DNA of 64,000 nucleotides, taken from contig CAJJDO010000020.1 of assembly GCA_905183005.1 (NCBI GenBank), positions 206,837 through 270,836 on the forward strand, written 5' to 3'. How positions within the stretch are numbered: the stretch's first letter is position 1; the number at the start of each line of letters is the position of its first letter. A model generated the notes under the pieces. The model ran no database searches and was not told the DNA's origin. It saw only the letters and a list, made by a program, of their open reading frames with translations. A program made the translations under genes and the position numbers. The stretch is from Paramecium pentaurelia (Eukaryota > Ciliophora > Oligohymenophorea > Peniculida > Parameciidae). Of this stretch, positions 1 to 12,219 are shown one piece after another.

Positions 1-268
1 TATTGTAATTTGATATTTAAATGCAAAAGTGTAGGGAAATGTTTGCTTTTCTCTTGAATAAGAATGGCATTTTAATTTAATTATAATATAGATAGCAATC
101 TTTATATTTAAAATAAATAAAACTTAAGTTTAGTATTGATAAAAAAAGATATGAGGATGATTGAAGTTTAATAACAAGTTTTTTTGATATAATTTGATTA
201 GATGAAATTTTGAATTAATTTTAATTATGAATTTTTATTCAATATAAATAAGTATAAAAAGATTTTGA
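1..268. other. non-coding flank
   Basis: AT-rich sequence downstream of the Q-rich gene's stop codon. No open frame with coding character is visible on either strand under the ciliate code. Confidence 0.5.
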
Positions 269-2179
269 TCAATCAGAAAATTTCCTTAATTTTTAGATTT
301 AAGTTTCACGATAAGTTGCTATTTGATCAATATTCATATAATTTTCTTATTATTGTGATATATCATTTAAATTAATTACATCTTTAATGATTTATCTATT
401 TGTTATTCCTCTTTCAGATGGTGATATATTCTAAGTCATTGCAGTTTATAAATTAGAAACATTTTATTAATTGAATTGAATTTTTTATTAATTTGAATGA
501 AAAGATTAAAGATGTAGATTCAAAATATTAAAATTTAAGTATTTTGAATATAAATGATTATGTTTTTATTAATCTTAAATCTTAAATTCAATTTATTTTT
601 AATCTTTTAATCTTTCTAAATCTTATTCAGGAGATCTATGATATTATTTTTTTATTTTATTCATCTCTACATATCCAATATTATTCTTTATTGTACCTTT
701 ATTATCAATTGGAGATTAACTGCTAATTAACTTTTTTTTTTTTGGAATTTTATCATTTTTTGGACTTTATATTTATTTTTTATTGATATTTTAATCCTTT
801 TTTTTTTATGTAAATCTTGGAGATTTAAAATTTTATAAATTATCTTCTTTGAAATTCTTTTGTTTTTATTTGAATTCCTTATTATCTCGTAATAGCCTAT
901 CAAATTATTACCTCATTGATTCTTTTTATTATCCTTAAGATTATGGAATTTATGCTTAAGGAGAAGCTGAATGATGGAAATTAGATTTTTTAACTTATTT
1001 TTATTATTTAATCTATTATGATACAATAAATAAATTATTTTAAACATTATTATTATTCGATTATTATTAAATTGGTGTTATAGTATGAATTTAATGATTA
1101 ACTGAATTTAATTTCTTATTGGAGTGTAATTATGTATATCCAAAGTTTTGATGAGATTCAAGTGGCAATTATTATTAAACAATTTGATAATTTTGAGATT
1201 ATGGTTACTTAAATAATTTATTTTAAGAAAACACAGTAGGAGAAGTAATTAGATGTTACATTAAAGGTTGTTAATTTTAATTTATAGTTTTAATAGTACC
1301 AAAAGATTATTAATTTGATATACGTTGATTTTGATTTTATTAATTAAATTAGGCTTAAGATAAGTGTTGTTGCTTCATATTATATCCTGGTTCATCTAAA
1401 TATTTTTCTGATTAATTATTATTTTGAGAATTAATATTTTGATTATTAATTTGAAAATCAATGAATGTTGATGAATAATCAGATGACCAAAATCTGTTAT
1501 TTTGTAAGTATGATTTTTCATCAATTTCAGCTTGATTTTATTTAAATTCATCAAAATTTTAACTAATTGAAAAAGAGTTGTTTTATGCAATTTCTTCATC
1601 TGAAAAGTTTTCAGTCTTCTCATTTTTAATTTATTATCCATTTGATATTTTGTACTAATTGTTAATTTGCCTTTATAATAAAAAAGAGTCTTCTTTTAAT
1701 TATTAAAGCTTTGTATTATTTTAGTCATATTTATATTATGTTAAATTTTTTGTTGAATTTGATCCTTATTTATAGTCAATATCAAAATCATCAATTATAA
1801 GCCTTTCTTAGTTCCATTATTACTTAAATGTACTTTATCTTATAATTTTAGTTTAGAGAGGAATAGGTTATGATAAATTTGGATGATCCATATTACTTAT
1901 AAATTCTTATTTATTTAGAATCTAGATTGGTTTAGATTATAGATATTCTTTTTAAAACAATTCTAAAGTGAAATATTCATAAGATAAAGGATTAATTGTA
2001 ATATTTGATACTTTGAAACTTATACTGTTCAACTAAAATGATAACTAATCAAGTATTGATGTCAGACTTAAACATTAATTGATTTCAGTTCCATTATTGA
2101 ATATTCTCCTATTTGAACTTTTTGAAGTGAAATGTAGAGCATCTTATTTAATAATTACATTTGTCTGAGTTTATCCCAT
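269..2179 (-). CDS. Q/N-rich disordered protein, or tail of the GPCR-like gene
   Basis: A continuous 636-codon frame from ATG at 2179 to TGA at 269-271, with no intron needed. The translation is dominated by Q, N, S and K, with no recognisable domain or membrane segment, so it is probably intrinsically disordered. It begins 39 bp after the TGA of the GPCR-like gene and is in exactly the same frame, so it may be that receptor's cytoplasmic tail rather than a separate gene. The C-terminal part (438-695) is one arm of a perfect 258-bp inverted repeat. Function unknown; the open frame itself is solid, the gene boundary is not. Confidence 0.6.
438..695 (+). repeat. left arm of 258-bp perfect inverted repeat
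   Basis: Reverse-complement identical, base for base as far as I compared, to 6524-6781. It lies inside the coding sequence of the Q-rich protein and covers about 86 of its codons. Identity stops abruptly at both ends. Confidence 0.9.
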
Positions 2180-2218
2180 TCTGATGATTAAAAAATTATA
2201 TTATTTTATAATTACAAT

Positions 2219-3284
2219 TCATTCATCTTCTTATTTTACTCTTCCTCTAGTTAATCTTTGTACAAAAACATCATTAGTTTCATCTATTTAAAATTTAGAT
2301 GATGCTGCTCTTTCTCTAGTAAATTCTAATCCATCATCACTTGAAAGATATAAGTTATATTTACTTATATGTTGTTTCTTTTAGTCTATAATTAAATGCA
2401 TATGGAACAATAAAACAAGGAATTAATTAGGTTGCAGTGAATATAAAGATCATGATATTATTTTTTACATCTAATATATCATCTTTCTCAAAATCACATA
2501 AAAGATCTCTGTCACTCCAAAAAAGTATTATAATTATGATTACATACAGTATTGTATTAAATGTTATTGAAATTACTACTAATTAAATTTAATGAATCTT
2601 TTCTTTGGGTAGATCAGCTTCAAAAAAAGGATGAATTAATTATTAAGACATATCATTTTTATTTGATGAGAATCGATTTCTTACATGAACTAAGACTCTT
2701 TTTAATTTTCTACCATAATAGATAATTATAGACATGGTTATCAAGACATCTATTATAGTTAACACAATCACAATATAGAAATAGCTATTTATGAATTATA
2801 TTTTTACATATTGCAAATGCTTGTTTTTGTTAAACAAATACACATTAACTATAAAACAAATATTACTAAGTATATTATTTCCTTCAATTAGAGTCTTCTC
2901 CTTTAAAAAAGTGTAAATCTAACTATCAAATTAATTTTAGATCATACTATCATCCGTAGATATTTTCTTAAACACTAAAGAAAATGTGTATCCAACAAGT
3001 GAAAATATGACAATTTAAGTTAAATTTCCTAATAATATTAAATGATTTTCGTTTAGTATTGAAAACTAAATTACATGAATTAATCCTTATAAAATACATA
3101 GCAACATAGGTATTAATTCATAAACAAATTTATTTGCATTCCTGTATGTTTTAAAGCAGTAATATGATGAGATTAGAATTATTAAAATAGAACTAATAAA
3201 TGAGATAATGTATCTCGAACAAGTAAATTTATTACTTCCATTCTCTAATTATGAGCAATAATTATAAATAGGGTACTTATTCAT
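2219..3284 (-). CDS. seven-helix cAMP-receptor-like (GPCR) membrane protein
   Basis: 346 residues after removing a 25-nt intron (2340-2364). Hydrophobic segments alternate with short loops, the first near residues 22-42 and the next near 55-72, with about seven in all. A basic intracellular stretch (VHVRNRF) follows the fifth helix. This fits the Dictyostelium cAR-like GPCR family found in ciliates, but the assignment rests on topology and loop character, not on a diagnostic motif. Such receptors act at the cell surface. The stop (TGA 2219-2221) is followed in the same frame by 636 open codons rich in Q and N. It faces the glutathione peroxidase gene across about 150 bp. Confidence 0.6.
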
Positions 3285-3441
3285 TAGATATTAAATTTAT
3301 ATTAATTTTTTGTTTAAAATAGTTATAGTAAAGTAATGTAAGTGATATATAATAATATACTACTAATTTTGTTTTATTAGAATCAAATGAAGAATATTCT
3401 AATTTTGTTAAATTAAAAACATTGTATTTAATTATTTTTTT

Positions 3442-4046
3442 ATGGGCTGCTTATTTTTCAAAAGTGCTGTTGACAACTTACAACCTCCAAAAAAATCATT
3501 TTTTGAGTTTTAAATGAAAGACATTGATGGAGTAGACACCTCTTTATCAAAATTTAAAGGTAAAAAAGCTATTATTTGTGTTAATGTTGCATGCTCATGT
3601 GGTTTAACTTCAAGTAATTATAGCGAATTAGTTGAGTTATTCAAAAAATATAAGTATATTCTTTATATATATATATATAAGTGCATAAGGATTGGAAATT
3701 CTAGGTTTCCCTTGTAATTAATTTATGAATTAAGAATCTAAACCTGAACCAGAAATTAAAGAATATGTTATCCAAAAATATGGAGTATCATTTCCATTAT
3801 TTTAGTAATAATATTAATTTAATATCTAGAAAAATTGAAGTAAATGGACCAAATACTCATGAATTATATTAATATTTGAGATTAAATTCGAATAACTTAA
3901 GAGTGAGTGAAACTTCAGCTCGTTAGGTTCCATGGAATTTTGGAAAGTTTCTTTTAGATGGCCAGGGAAATGTCGTCGCTTTTTTCTAGCCAACTCAAAA
4001 GCCAAACGAGATGATAGCATAAATAGAAAAATTGTTAAGTTAATGA
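3442..4046 (+). CDS. glutathione peroxidase, Cys type
   Basis: 183 residues with two introns (3654-3681, 28 nt; 3805-3829, 25 nt). The family signature is clear. The catalytic Cys is in NVACSCGLT and uses codon TGT, so this is not a selenoprotein. The second Cys is in GFPCNQF and the Trp is in VPWNFGKF. Length matches thioredoxin-dependent, PHGPx-like enzymes, which reduce lipid and hydrogen peroxides. The N terminus begins MGC, a context suitable for myristoylation and palmitoylation, so membrane attachment is possible (inference). The neighbour gene on the left is divergent; on the right the gene converges on the MAPK gene across a perfect hairpin. Confidence 0.93.
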
Positions 4047-4250
4047 TTTATTATAAATAGTCATTAATAATAAATATTTAAGAGTTATTTAAAATAATTA
4101 ATAAAAAAGTTATCATTTCATTACTTGTTTTAAAATACAACATAAATTGCTAATAAATACAAATTCAAATCAAATTTATATAATTAACAAAAATGAATTA
4201 ATTATGAATTCAAAATTAAGAGATTACTTTCAGAAGTGATTATAATTGAG

Positions 4251-4307
4251 TTTATGCTAAATAGAAATATAAATAAGTGTATTATTTATATTTCTATTTA
4301 GCATAAA
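4251..4307. repeat. perfect 26-bp inverted repeat (hairpin)
   Basis: Arms 4251-4276 and 4282-4307 pair over all 26 bases with a 5-nt loop. It sits in the 3' intergenic space between two convergent genes (glutathione peroxidase ends at 4046, the kinase ends at 4371). The rest of 4047-4370 is AT-rich with nothing else visible. Confidence 0.85.
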
Positions 4308-4370
4308 ATAATAAAATTATAAATTAATATTAAATAATGTAGAATAGAAAATCTATTAAATAAATATTAT

Positions 4371-6430
4371 TCATATAAATTTGGTATTTCTAGCATCATA
4401 ATAGTTAAAATTTATAGTTTATTAGGCTTATAATTTTTATGGTTCTATAAAACTAGTTGTCTTTTTATGTGATTAGTAATTTTAAACTTAACAACATTTT
4501 TATAAAAGTTTTTAGACTTAAGCAATATTGTTTGTGAGATTATCTTAATAATAAATATATTTATATACTTTAAGGAATAAATTTTGGTTTTGAAGCCTCT
4601 GTTTTTTATCTTTGATAAGGACTTGTTGGATTCAAATTAAGAGGTGATTTTTCAAAAGATTTACTTCTTTAAGCTTAATTAATCAATATTGGCTCTTTAT
4701 TTTTGAACTAATCTTTTTATTAAGAAAAACTTTAAGTAGTAGCATAATTAGATGATTATTAAACTTAGACAGGTTTTGTATAATTAACAGATGAATTTGA
4801 TTTATTTTCACTTTTATTTTAATTAATAAAACTTGAATTGTTACCTTTTTTATCATAAGGTTCACCATAAAAAGAATATGATTTTGTAACATTAGTAATA
4901 CTACTTTCTGTTTTCTTTTTTATTTCTGGACTTTTACTCAATTCACAATTAGGCTTATTATGAGTTGAAGTTTTTTTGATACTAGAATTGTTAATTTGAT
5001 ATTGATTTTAATTTGATGAAAACTTTTATTAAAGTTAACCATAAGTAATATTTTAAGGATTAGATGGCATAGTTTATTTAGGTTAAGGAGAATGATCTGA
5101 TCTTTTTTAATATTATTAAATGTTATTTTTATCATTTACTCCTTCTTATTTAAAAGATTATTCTATTTTTTTAGGTTTTTCAACAGGTTAAGAGAATTAA
5201 TGAGTTGACACATTTTATTTGTTTTTATAATCATATTGTGACATATAAGTTGAAAAACTTTAAGGAGTTGAAATGTATTATTTTGTTTGATTTTTATCAA
5301 ATATATTTTATTAAATCTCTTAAAGAATTTATTCACAATTTAAGGTAATTTTATCTCTATAATCTTTAATAGTTAACTTTTTATTTTCATTAAAAGGTAT
5401 TTTAATATTTTATTTCAAAGTTTTCTCTTCCTCAGTATTTACAAATTCCATCATTATTTAGTGTTTTAATGCTTCTTCTATTTTCATTCTTTTTAATGGA
5501 TTCCAATCTAAACATTGTCTTATAAAATCTATAAAATCAGGAGTTGCATTAGGAAAGAATCCAGCAAAACTCTTTCTTTTTTACATTGATATACCATCTA
5601 AAACTTGTTAAGCTAAAGGTGCATTCATTTATTCTAAATCCTCTTATTTTGGTCTTCCTATTAATTCAATTATCTTTTCAATTTAATTTAAAGTAGATGC
5701 TCCTGAAAATATTGCTTTTCCTAATATCATTTCTCCTAAAATACATCCAACACTCCACATATCAACAGATTTTGAATAAGAATGAGATCCTAATAATATT
5801 TCAGGTGCTCTATACCATCTTGTTGCTACATACTCAGTCATTATTGGTTATTCTTATTAAAATTATATAATTATAATTTACCATTCAAATTTTCTGATTT
5901 TGCCACACTTCTAGCTAATCCAAAATCTGCAACTTTTACTTTGCAATCTGAATCTATCAATAAATTTGATGGTTTTAAATCTCTATGTATTAATTCTCCT
6001 GAATGTATGAATTTTAAGCATTTTAACAACTAATAAATTATATATTGCATATGTAAAGGTTTTAACAATCCTGCTCTAATCACTTTATGTAGATCAGTCT
6101 CCATATATTCAAAAACCATATATAAATCTTTCTAGTTTTCAGCTGGTATAACTTTTAATAATTTAACTATATTTTCATGTTCCGTTAATTATTATAAAAA
6201 ACACACTTCTCTAAATGTTCTTTAGGCATCAGTCGAATTTTAAAATGCATCAAACACCTAAAATCATATTTTATAGTTACAACCTTTTTTAATGCCACTT
6301 ATTGTTTTGTTTATTTATCAGTAGCTTTCCAAACAATCCCATATGCACCTTTACCTTTAAAATCATGAATCTCATATAATTTAAGAATATGTTCTTCTAC
6401 ATTTGAATGTTGATCATTTTAGTTAGACAT
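4371..6430 (-). CDS. MAPK15/ERK7-like protein kinase
   Basis: 660 residues after removing introns 6258-6280 (23 nt), 5853-5881 (29 nt) and 4544-4568 (25 nt). The kinase domain spans about residues 20-315: glycine loop GKGAYG, Lys near 46 in VALKK, HRDLKPSN at 140, DFG at 160 and the activation-loop dipeptide TEY at 180-182. KGAYGIVWKA and TEY together are typical of the ERK7/MAPK15 group, which self-activates and in other organisms acts at basal bodies and in ciliogenesis. The long C-terminal half is low-complexity (N, Q, S, K), as is common in this group. The first Met sits just before the kinase domain. MAPK identity is certain; the ERK7 subgroup is likely. Confidence 0.9.
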
Positions 6431-6523
6431 TAAAATATATTTATTAACTTTAATTATTTTATGTTACTTTTTCTTTAAATTGTTGAAAATATCACTTATT
6501 ATCAATATTTATATAATCTCATT

Positions 6524-6781
6524 TACAATAAAGAATAATATTGGATATGTAGAGATGAATAAAATAAAAAAATAATATCATAGATCTCCTGAATAAGATT
6601 TAGAAAGATTAAAAGATTAAAAATAAATTGAATTTAAGATTTAAGATTAATAAAAACATAATCATTTATATTCAAAATACTTAAATTTTAATATTTTGAA
6701 TCTACATCTTTAATCTTTTCATTCAAATTAATAAAAAATTCAATTCAATTAATAAAATGTTTCTAATTTATAAACTGCAAT
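6524..6781 (-). repeat. right arm of 258-bp perfect inverted repeat
   Basis: Reverse complement of 438-695. Here it is intergenic, just upstream of the MAPK start and in the opposite orientation. It is a promoterless, truncated internal copy of the coding sequence of the Q-rich protein. No homology continues beyond either edge. Confidence 0.9.
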
Positions 6782-7297
6782 CATAATAGCTTCATCTTTA
6801 ATCTTAAACTTATAGTAACATAATGATACTTTTTAGATCATAGTATCACTTTTATCAATAAATAAATTATCCATTAAATATTATTAAGATTAACTTAGAT
6901 ATAATAATTGCTCTTGTTAATTATTTCTTCAAATAATTAAGAAATTAATGCAGTCATTTTTAGAATTCCTGAATTTTTAAAGTTTTTCTTATCTTTGAAT
7001 AGTATTAAGTAAATAAGAATAATAAATTTCTATAAATAATCTATTAATTTTAATGTACTGCATTTATGATGAAAAATCTCATACATGTATCAGTATTAAT
7101 TCTTAGCTTAATATTAAATTTCTTGATTATACTTTAAATAATTCAGATTATGAATTATTTAATTATTTTAAATTATTAATAAATAAAAATCCAATTTTGC
7201 TTAATAATTGGAATCATAAAATAATTTTAAATGCAGATCCATCATAATTTCAGTATTTTAATGGTTATTATATTTTTATTATTTGATTATTCAATTT
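6782..7297. other. non-coding interval
   Basis: About 515 bp of AT-rich sequence between the inverted-repeat arm and the 3' end of the next minus-strand gene. I find no sustained coding frame. Confidence 0.45.
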
Positions 7298-8079
7298 TCA
7301 AAAATATTCGGGATACTATTTTTCCATACATCTATCTATATCTAGTATTTTCCAGGTAGGATTATTTCCAAAATAAATCTCTTTTTCATTAAAAATTAAT
7401 AAAGATTTTAAAGTTTAATACAGACTTTTTAGCTCTTTCGAATCTTTAAGTACCAAAAATCTAACGTGATGGAAATTTTCAGGTTCGTTCTTATCAAATT
7501 TTTAATATTTATACCTCACAGCCCGATATCTTTATGCTCAATTTAGATTTTATAAAGGCTCCTATTGAATAACAGTTCAAAAGCTCCTTTCCTTCTGAAA
7601 TTAAGGCAGTTAATTTTGGATTTTCACCTTTTGTGTTTGGTGACAACTAACCTTAAAATATAATTTACATGATCATATAAAGAAATATTTCTATCTACGT
7701 AGATAAAAACATTAGAATCTGTGTAGTATATTTATTCTTAAACATTATCATTAATCACTTTTTCAAATGTTAATTATTTCTTCTAAATTTTAGAAAGTCC
7801 TTCAATAAATTAATTTGCTAATTTTTTATCACAAACTTCATGAGCATATTGATTAAAATCATTATCTTAAATGGAATTTAGAAAATTATTGTATGCAAAG
7901 ATAAATTAATTATCAGAGACATCAAATGTTTATAATTTCCTTTTTATTGATTCATGGTATTTAATATATTGTGAAATATCCGTATATCCTTTTGGATTGT
8001 AAGGTAGGAATGAACTTGAAAAGTAGTTTTTCAGATTTTGACAAAATTTAAACATAAAATTAAATGTAATTTTATGCAT
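7298..8079 (-). CDS. unknown protein, possible C-terminal half of the upstream membrane sensor
   Basis: 244 residues from ATG 8079, with introns 7647-7668 (22 nt) and 7490-7514 (25 nt) that restore one frame. No domain recognised; the sequence is mixed helical with charged and aromatic residues. The open frame actually continues upstream without break to the TGA at 8167-8169, in the same frame as the membrane protein that ends there. Either this is a separate gene starting 88 bp downstream, or one gene of about 790 codons is interrupted by a single nonsense codon. I favour the latter because the coding character runs straight across the TGA. Confidence 0.55.
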
Positions 8080-8166
8080 CTATGTACAATCATAATAATC
8101 TGATATAAAATTATGTTTAAGTTTAATTAATGAATTAATTTAAAATATATAGAATATATAGTTAAT

Positions 8167-9742
8167 TCATTCATCTATTTCATTTATTGTTGCATTCCAA
8201 TTAATATCAGTTTTATTTTTTGTTTTATTAATAAATTCAGGATCATATTAATTTAAAGGATATTGGACAACGTTCTTTTTGACCATTGATTTCTTTGAAT
8301 TAATTTTATTTTTGATAGACTCAACTAAATTTTTAAATTTTTAAATTAGGTCTGCAATTTAATTTGCAGCTTCAATGTGTTTAATTTCATTTAAAATTTC
8401 ATATGAAATATTCTTTTTAGTAAGATTATTTGACATATATCTTGAAGTATTTACTAATTTATTTAATGGTCTACTAATTCTAACAGCAATTAAATAAGTA
8501 AAAATAAATACTATAGATATTGTTAAAATAGTTGAGGATATATTAATGAATATTATAACTGTTTCTTCTCTTTACATAACATCATTAATTAAAGTAAATG
8601 TTGTAAGTAATTGATCATTCAAAACATACAAATAAACATAAAAATCTATATTCTAATTTGTATTATTAATAAATGAACTTAACTAATATGAATCATACTT
8701 TCCAGAAAAAGGTAATTAAATTAAACTATATGTTTAATTTTATAATTCTATTTAATTTGTTTAATTTGTAGGTATTCTAGTTATATTAAAACCAGAGATA
8801 TTATAATGATCATAAATTTTTTGAATAGACGTTTAATAACTAATATTCCATTCAATTGGACAATAGATCAAAGTGCCACTAAAATCAGTAATAGCCAAAA
8901 TTGTTGATTAATAATAATTAATATCAAAGAATAAAACTTCAATTGATTATAATGAAAATTCTATGGTGAAATCTTAAATATAATTAAATAAAATATAATT
9001 ACATATTGAATAGTTTTTAAATGTAATCTATTATTGAAGATTCATCATAATTTAACTATTATTAGTTGGATTAATATATGGTCCACTTAATTAGATTTCT
9101 TTATGTTTTTTCTTATTAATATAATATTTTTAAATCTTATTGGCAGGATAAATCATATAGATTTCAACTTATTCAATAGGATTATAAATTAAAATAGAAA
9201 ACCTCTAATTTAAGATTATTTATTACTTCTATTTTTTATCTAACTGATTCCACAAATAGAAAGGGTAAATAACTCTTATAATTAGTTAAATATCCTAATA
9301 TGTATTATGTTTATTAATTCAAATTGTAAAGTTATTTTGTATTTTCTTGAGCATAAAAACATACTTCTAAATAATTTTATTGAGTTAATATTTCACAAGT
9401 TTAATAGGAATTAGAAGGTTTAAATTACATTAAAGGATTGAATAATTATGGAAAGATTTAAACAGTATTTTACAATTATTATGATAGGTAATATAAATGA
9501 GATTAAAAGCCAATACCTATCTAATTTGCAACTTAAAAAAATTAATTGTTTGAATGAGTTTCCACTTAGCTAAAAATTTATGAATTTGTTTAGTTAATCA
9601 TATATTCAATATTTCCAAAAATGACACTAATTAATATAAATTGAAGTAATATTGTTGTGCATAAGAAAGAAAACATTAATTGTCTTCTTATTGGCCATTC
9701 ACGATAATTGCATCTTTTATTTATTTTTATTTTATTTTTCAT
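8167..9742 (-). CDS. two-TM membrane protein with large outer domain and HAMP-like segment
   Basis: 517 residues with one 22-nt intron (9205-9226). A short basic N terminus is followed by a membrane helix (about 22-45), about 320 residues presumably outside the cell or in the lumen, a second helix near residues 365-390, then ISRPLNKLV and an amphipathic stretch resembling a HAMP linker. This is the layout of cache-type sensory proteins, but I cannot identify a ligand domain or a downstream effector. The frame ends at TGA 8167-8169, directly after GAT GAA, and the same frame stays open beyond it. Confidence 0.6.
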
Positions 9743-9904
9743 TTTGTATTAAAAAATTATTGTAATTGTTTAAGTATTCAAAATAAATGATCTGTTTAAT
9801 TGATTCAATATTAGTTATATAATAAAATTTATAATAAGGTAAAGGGAATCATAAATTGAATAAATTATTATTATTATATTAATAAAAATTAATAATAAAG
9901 TAAT

Positions 9905-11539
9905 ATGAATAATTGTTTAGAGGAAACAAACTAATAATCATCCATTTATTTATAAACAGTTAACTCTTTAAAGAATTCCATTAAATATTAGAATTTTATT
10001 AGCAAAACTAAATTAACAGTTAATGAAATTAAAAATATCATAAAATGGTATGATTTGAAAAGAAATTAAAGAATAATACGATAAGTAACATAACCTGATT
10101 AGAATAATGATTTTTAAAAATAAATCATTTAATAAGGAATAGTTATAAATTAAATGTAATAGCAAATAAATAAATAATCTATTGAAATGGAAAATTTAAA
10201 AAAAGCAATATTTTAAAAAGGAAATGAAAAATAAAATGGAATTCATTAAAAATCTAAATCCTCTAATGATGATTTTTTAGATAAATAAATCAATTTTATG
10301 AATAAATAATAAAACATAAATTTTCAACATTTTGATAAGGATTTAGAAAATTAGATTAAAACATTAATATAATAAGAATTCGAAAAAATATATAAATTAT
10401 TATCTCAATAACTTAAAAGTGATATAAATGATATTGTATATTAAAGTATATAGGAATAGATATTTGTAAGCAATAATAATTCTCCAAAACCAGATACTTT
10501 AAGAAAATATTCATAAACAAAACAATAATCAGAAGATTCATAATAAAATATTAATGTAATTGTTGAATGTTTAAATGAATAAATTGATGAATATTCTAAT
10601 AATAATTATAATTTTAATCAATTTAAAGCTAAACTCAAATGTTTAAAATTAAAATAAATCAATTTACTATATGAAGATTTAAAAAATTCATAAAAATAGA
10701 ATTCACTTAAAGATTATTTTATAGGACCTTTAGAAAAATTGCAATAATTTTCATTTAATTTCAAATAATCTAAACTTTTAGAATATGTTAATGGATAAAG
10801 AAGAGCTAGAGAAGATAGCAATAATTTTTATGCAGTTTTTGGATATTAATATTTGGATATTATATTAACTCATGCTGATGATTAAAATTTTGAAACATTT
10901 ATGGAAAACATTAAAGGAATTCCATTTGATTTATTTAATAATTAATCTGCATTTACAAAAGAAGAGTAATAAGAATTAAAAGAAATATTTTGTTATAGAT
11001 GTATAGAATTGAGATAAATTGAAATATCATAAAGATCAAATGAACTTTGGCATTAAATCAGTGATAATAATAATAGTTTCTATGGGTTGACTATGATATT
11101 CATTCGAAATTTAATATACTAAATAGTACAATAATCAGAATTAAATGAACATATCAATATATAGGATCCAGAATAATTCCTTATTAAAATATTGGAATGG
11201 AATACTCCATGTCCTGAATCAGAATTTATAATGGAAGTCCTTTCACATGAATTAGAATTGTATTATATTTAATTTATGAGTTTAGATGTATAATATTATT
11301 TTATTTAAAAGAAGAATAATAAGAATTTTCATTAAGAATATTTGGAGATGAATAAAATTATTAGCTTTATATATTATAGAATACTAATGAATGTTATTCA
11401 ATTGGAATTAAAGAGTAAACTTGAAAACCCATAATTTTTATTGCTATATTGTTACTAATATTAAATTACTTAATAATAAAAGTATAAATAATATATATCA
11501 ATATATCAACTGATGATAAAAAAGTATAAAGTTATTTGA
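9905..11539 (+). CDS. otubain-like protein lacking the catalytic cysteine
   Basis: 544 residues, intronless. Residues 1-280 are Q/N/K-rich. From about residue 295 to 470 the sequence follows the otubain (peptidase C65) pattern: an RRAR lead-in, then EDSNNFYAVFGYQYL where active members have DGNCFYR/TxFGFxYL. Position 307 is Asn (AAT 10823-10825) instead of the nucleophilic Cys. The usual C-terminal RPGHYD catalytic His block is not in frame; a weak look-alike in another frame sits just past the stop. It should therefore be inactive as a deubiquitinase, but may still bind ubiquitin. A paralogue with the Cys lies at 31185-32264. Confidence 0.75.
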
Positions 11540-12219
11540 ATTTTACATGTAACCAATATACTGCCTTCCTGCTGAAATTCTTTATATTATTAAAATTATT
11601 TTTAAATAATGACTAAGACTAAACCCTTGAGTTTTTTACTATATATTAATATTTCATTAGTGATAATAAAGAGTCTTAATATGGAATATAATAACAATGA
11701 CTATGTAAATAAATTAAAAAAAGTTAATACAAAAATTGTAATAAGAGAAATAGCATTTAGATTAGAGTATAGTTTAAATATGAAAAGGATTATAAATAGA
11801 TGAAGGATTTATATATGTTTTAGTTGAAATTTGAAGGGATTACTGTTGCTTTTTCTCTAATTTAAGTCTAAGTGATTAACAATCTGAATTGTATAAAATA
11901 TAGCAGCATTAGTATATCATTCAGCTATTGACAATTATAAATAATAGATAAATAAAGAGATCAATGCGAAAGTTATTAATAGGGAGATAATATTTTCAAA
12001 CAATAATTTATAGGATAAGCTTAGAATATTAAATTTGGTTAAATTTTAAAATCTTCTAATACTATTTCATATATTTATCTTATAAATATTGCAAATACAT
12101 TCCTAAATATCAGAATATGCTTATTCTTCATTAAAATTGTTTTATTTGTATAATAATAATAGTGTATATTTACTTTTAGAAACTAGTTTAATAGTAGTTA
12201 TAATCTACCATAATTGACA
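11540..12219. other. no gene seen
   Basis: AT-rich sequence downstream of the otubain-like gene. Short open stretches occur (for example a 64-codon one from 11609) but none resembles a family. The first 70 bp contain a remnant-like stretch similar to an otubain C terminus, out of frame. Confidence 0.4.

Noticed and set aside
1396..1641. Open frame on the minus strand under the standard code (81 codons)
   Set aside because: It is a shadow of the Q-rich gene in another frame; the ciliate-code frame spans it with no break.
3654..3681. (AT)n microsatellite
   Set aside because: It is the 28-nt intron of the glutathione peroxidase gene.
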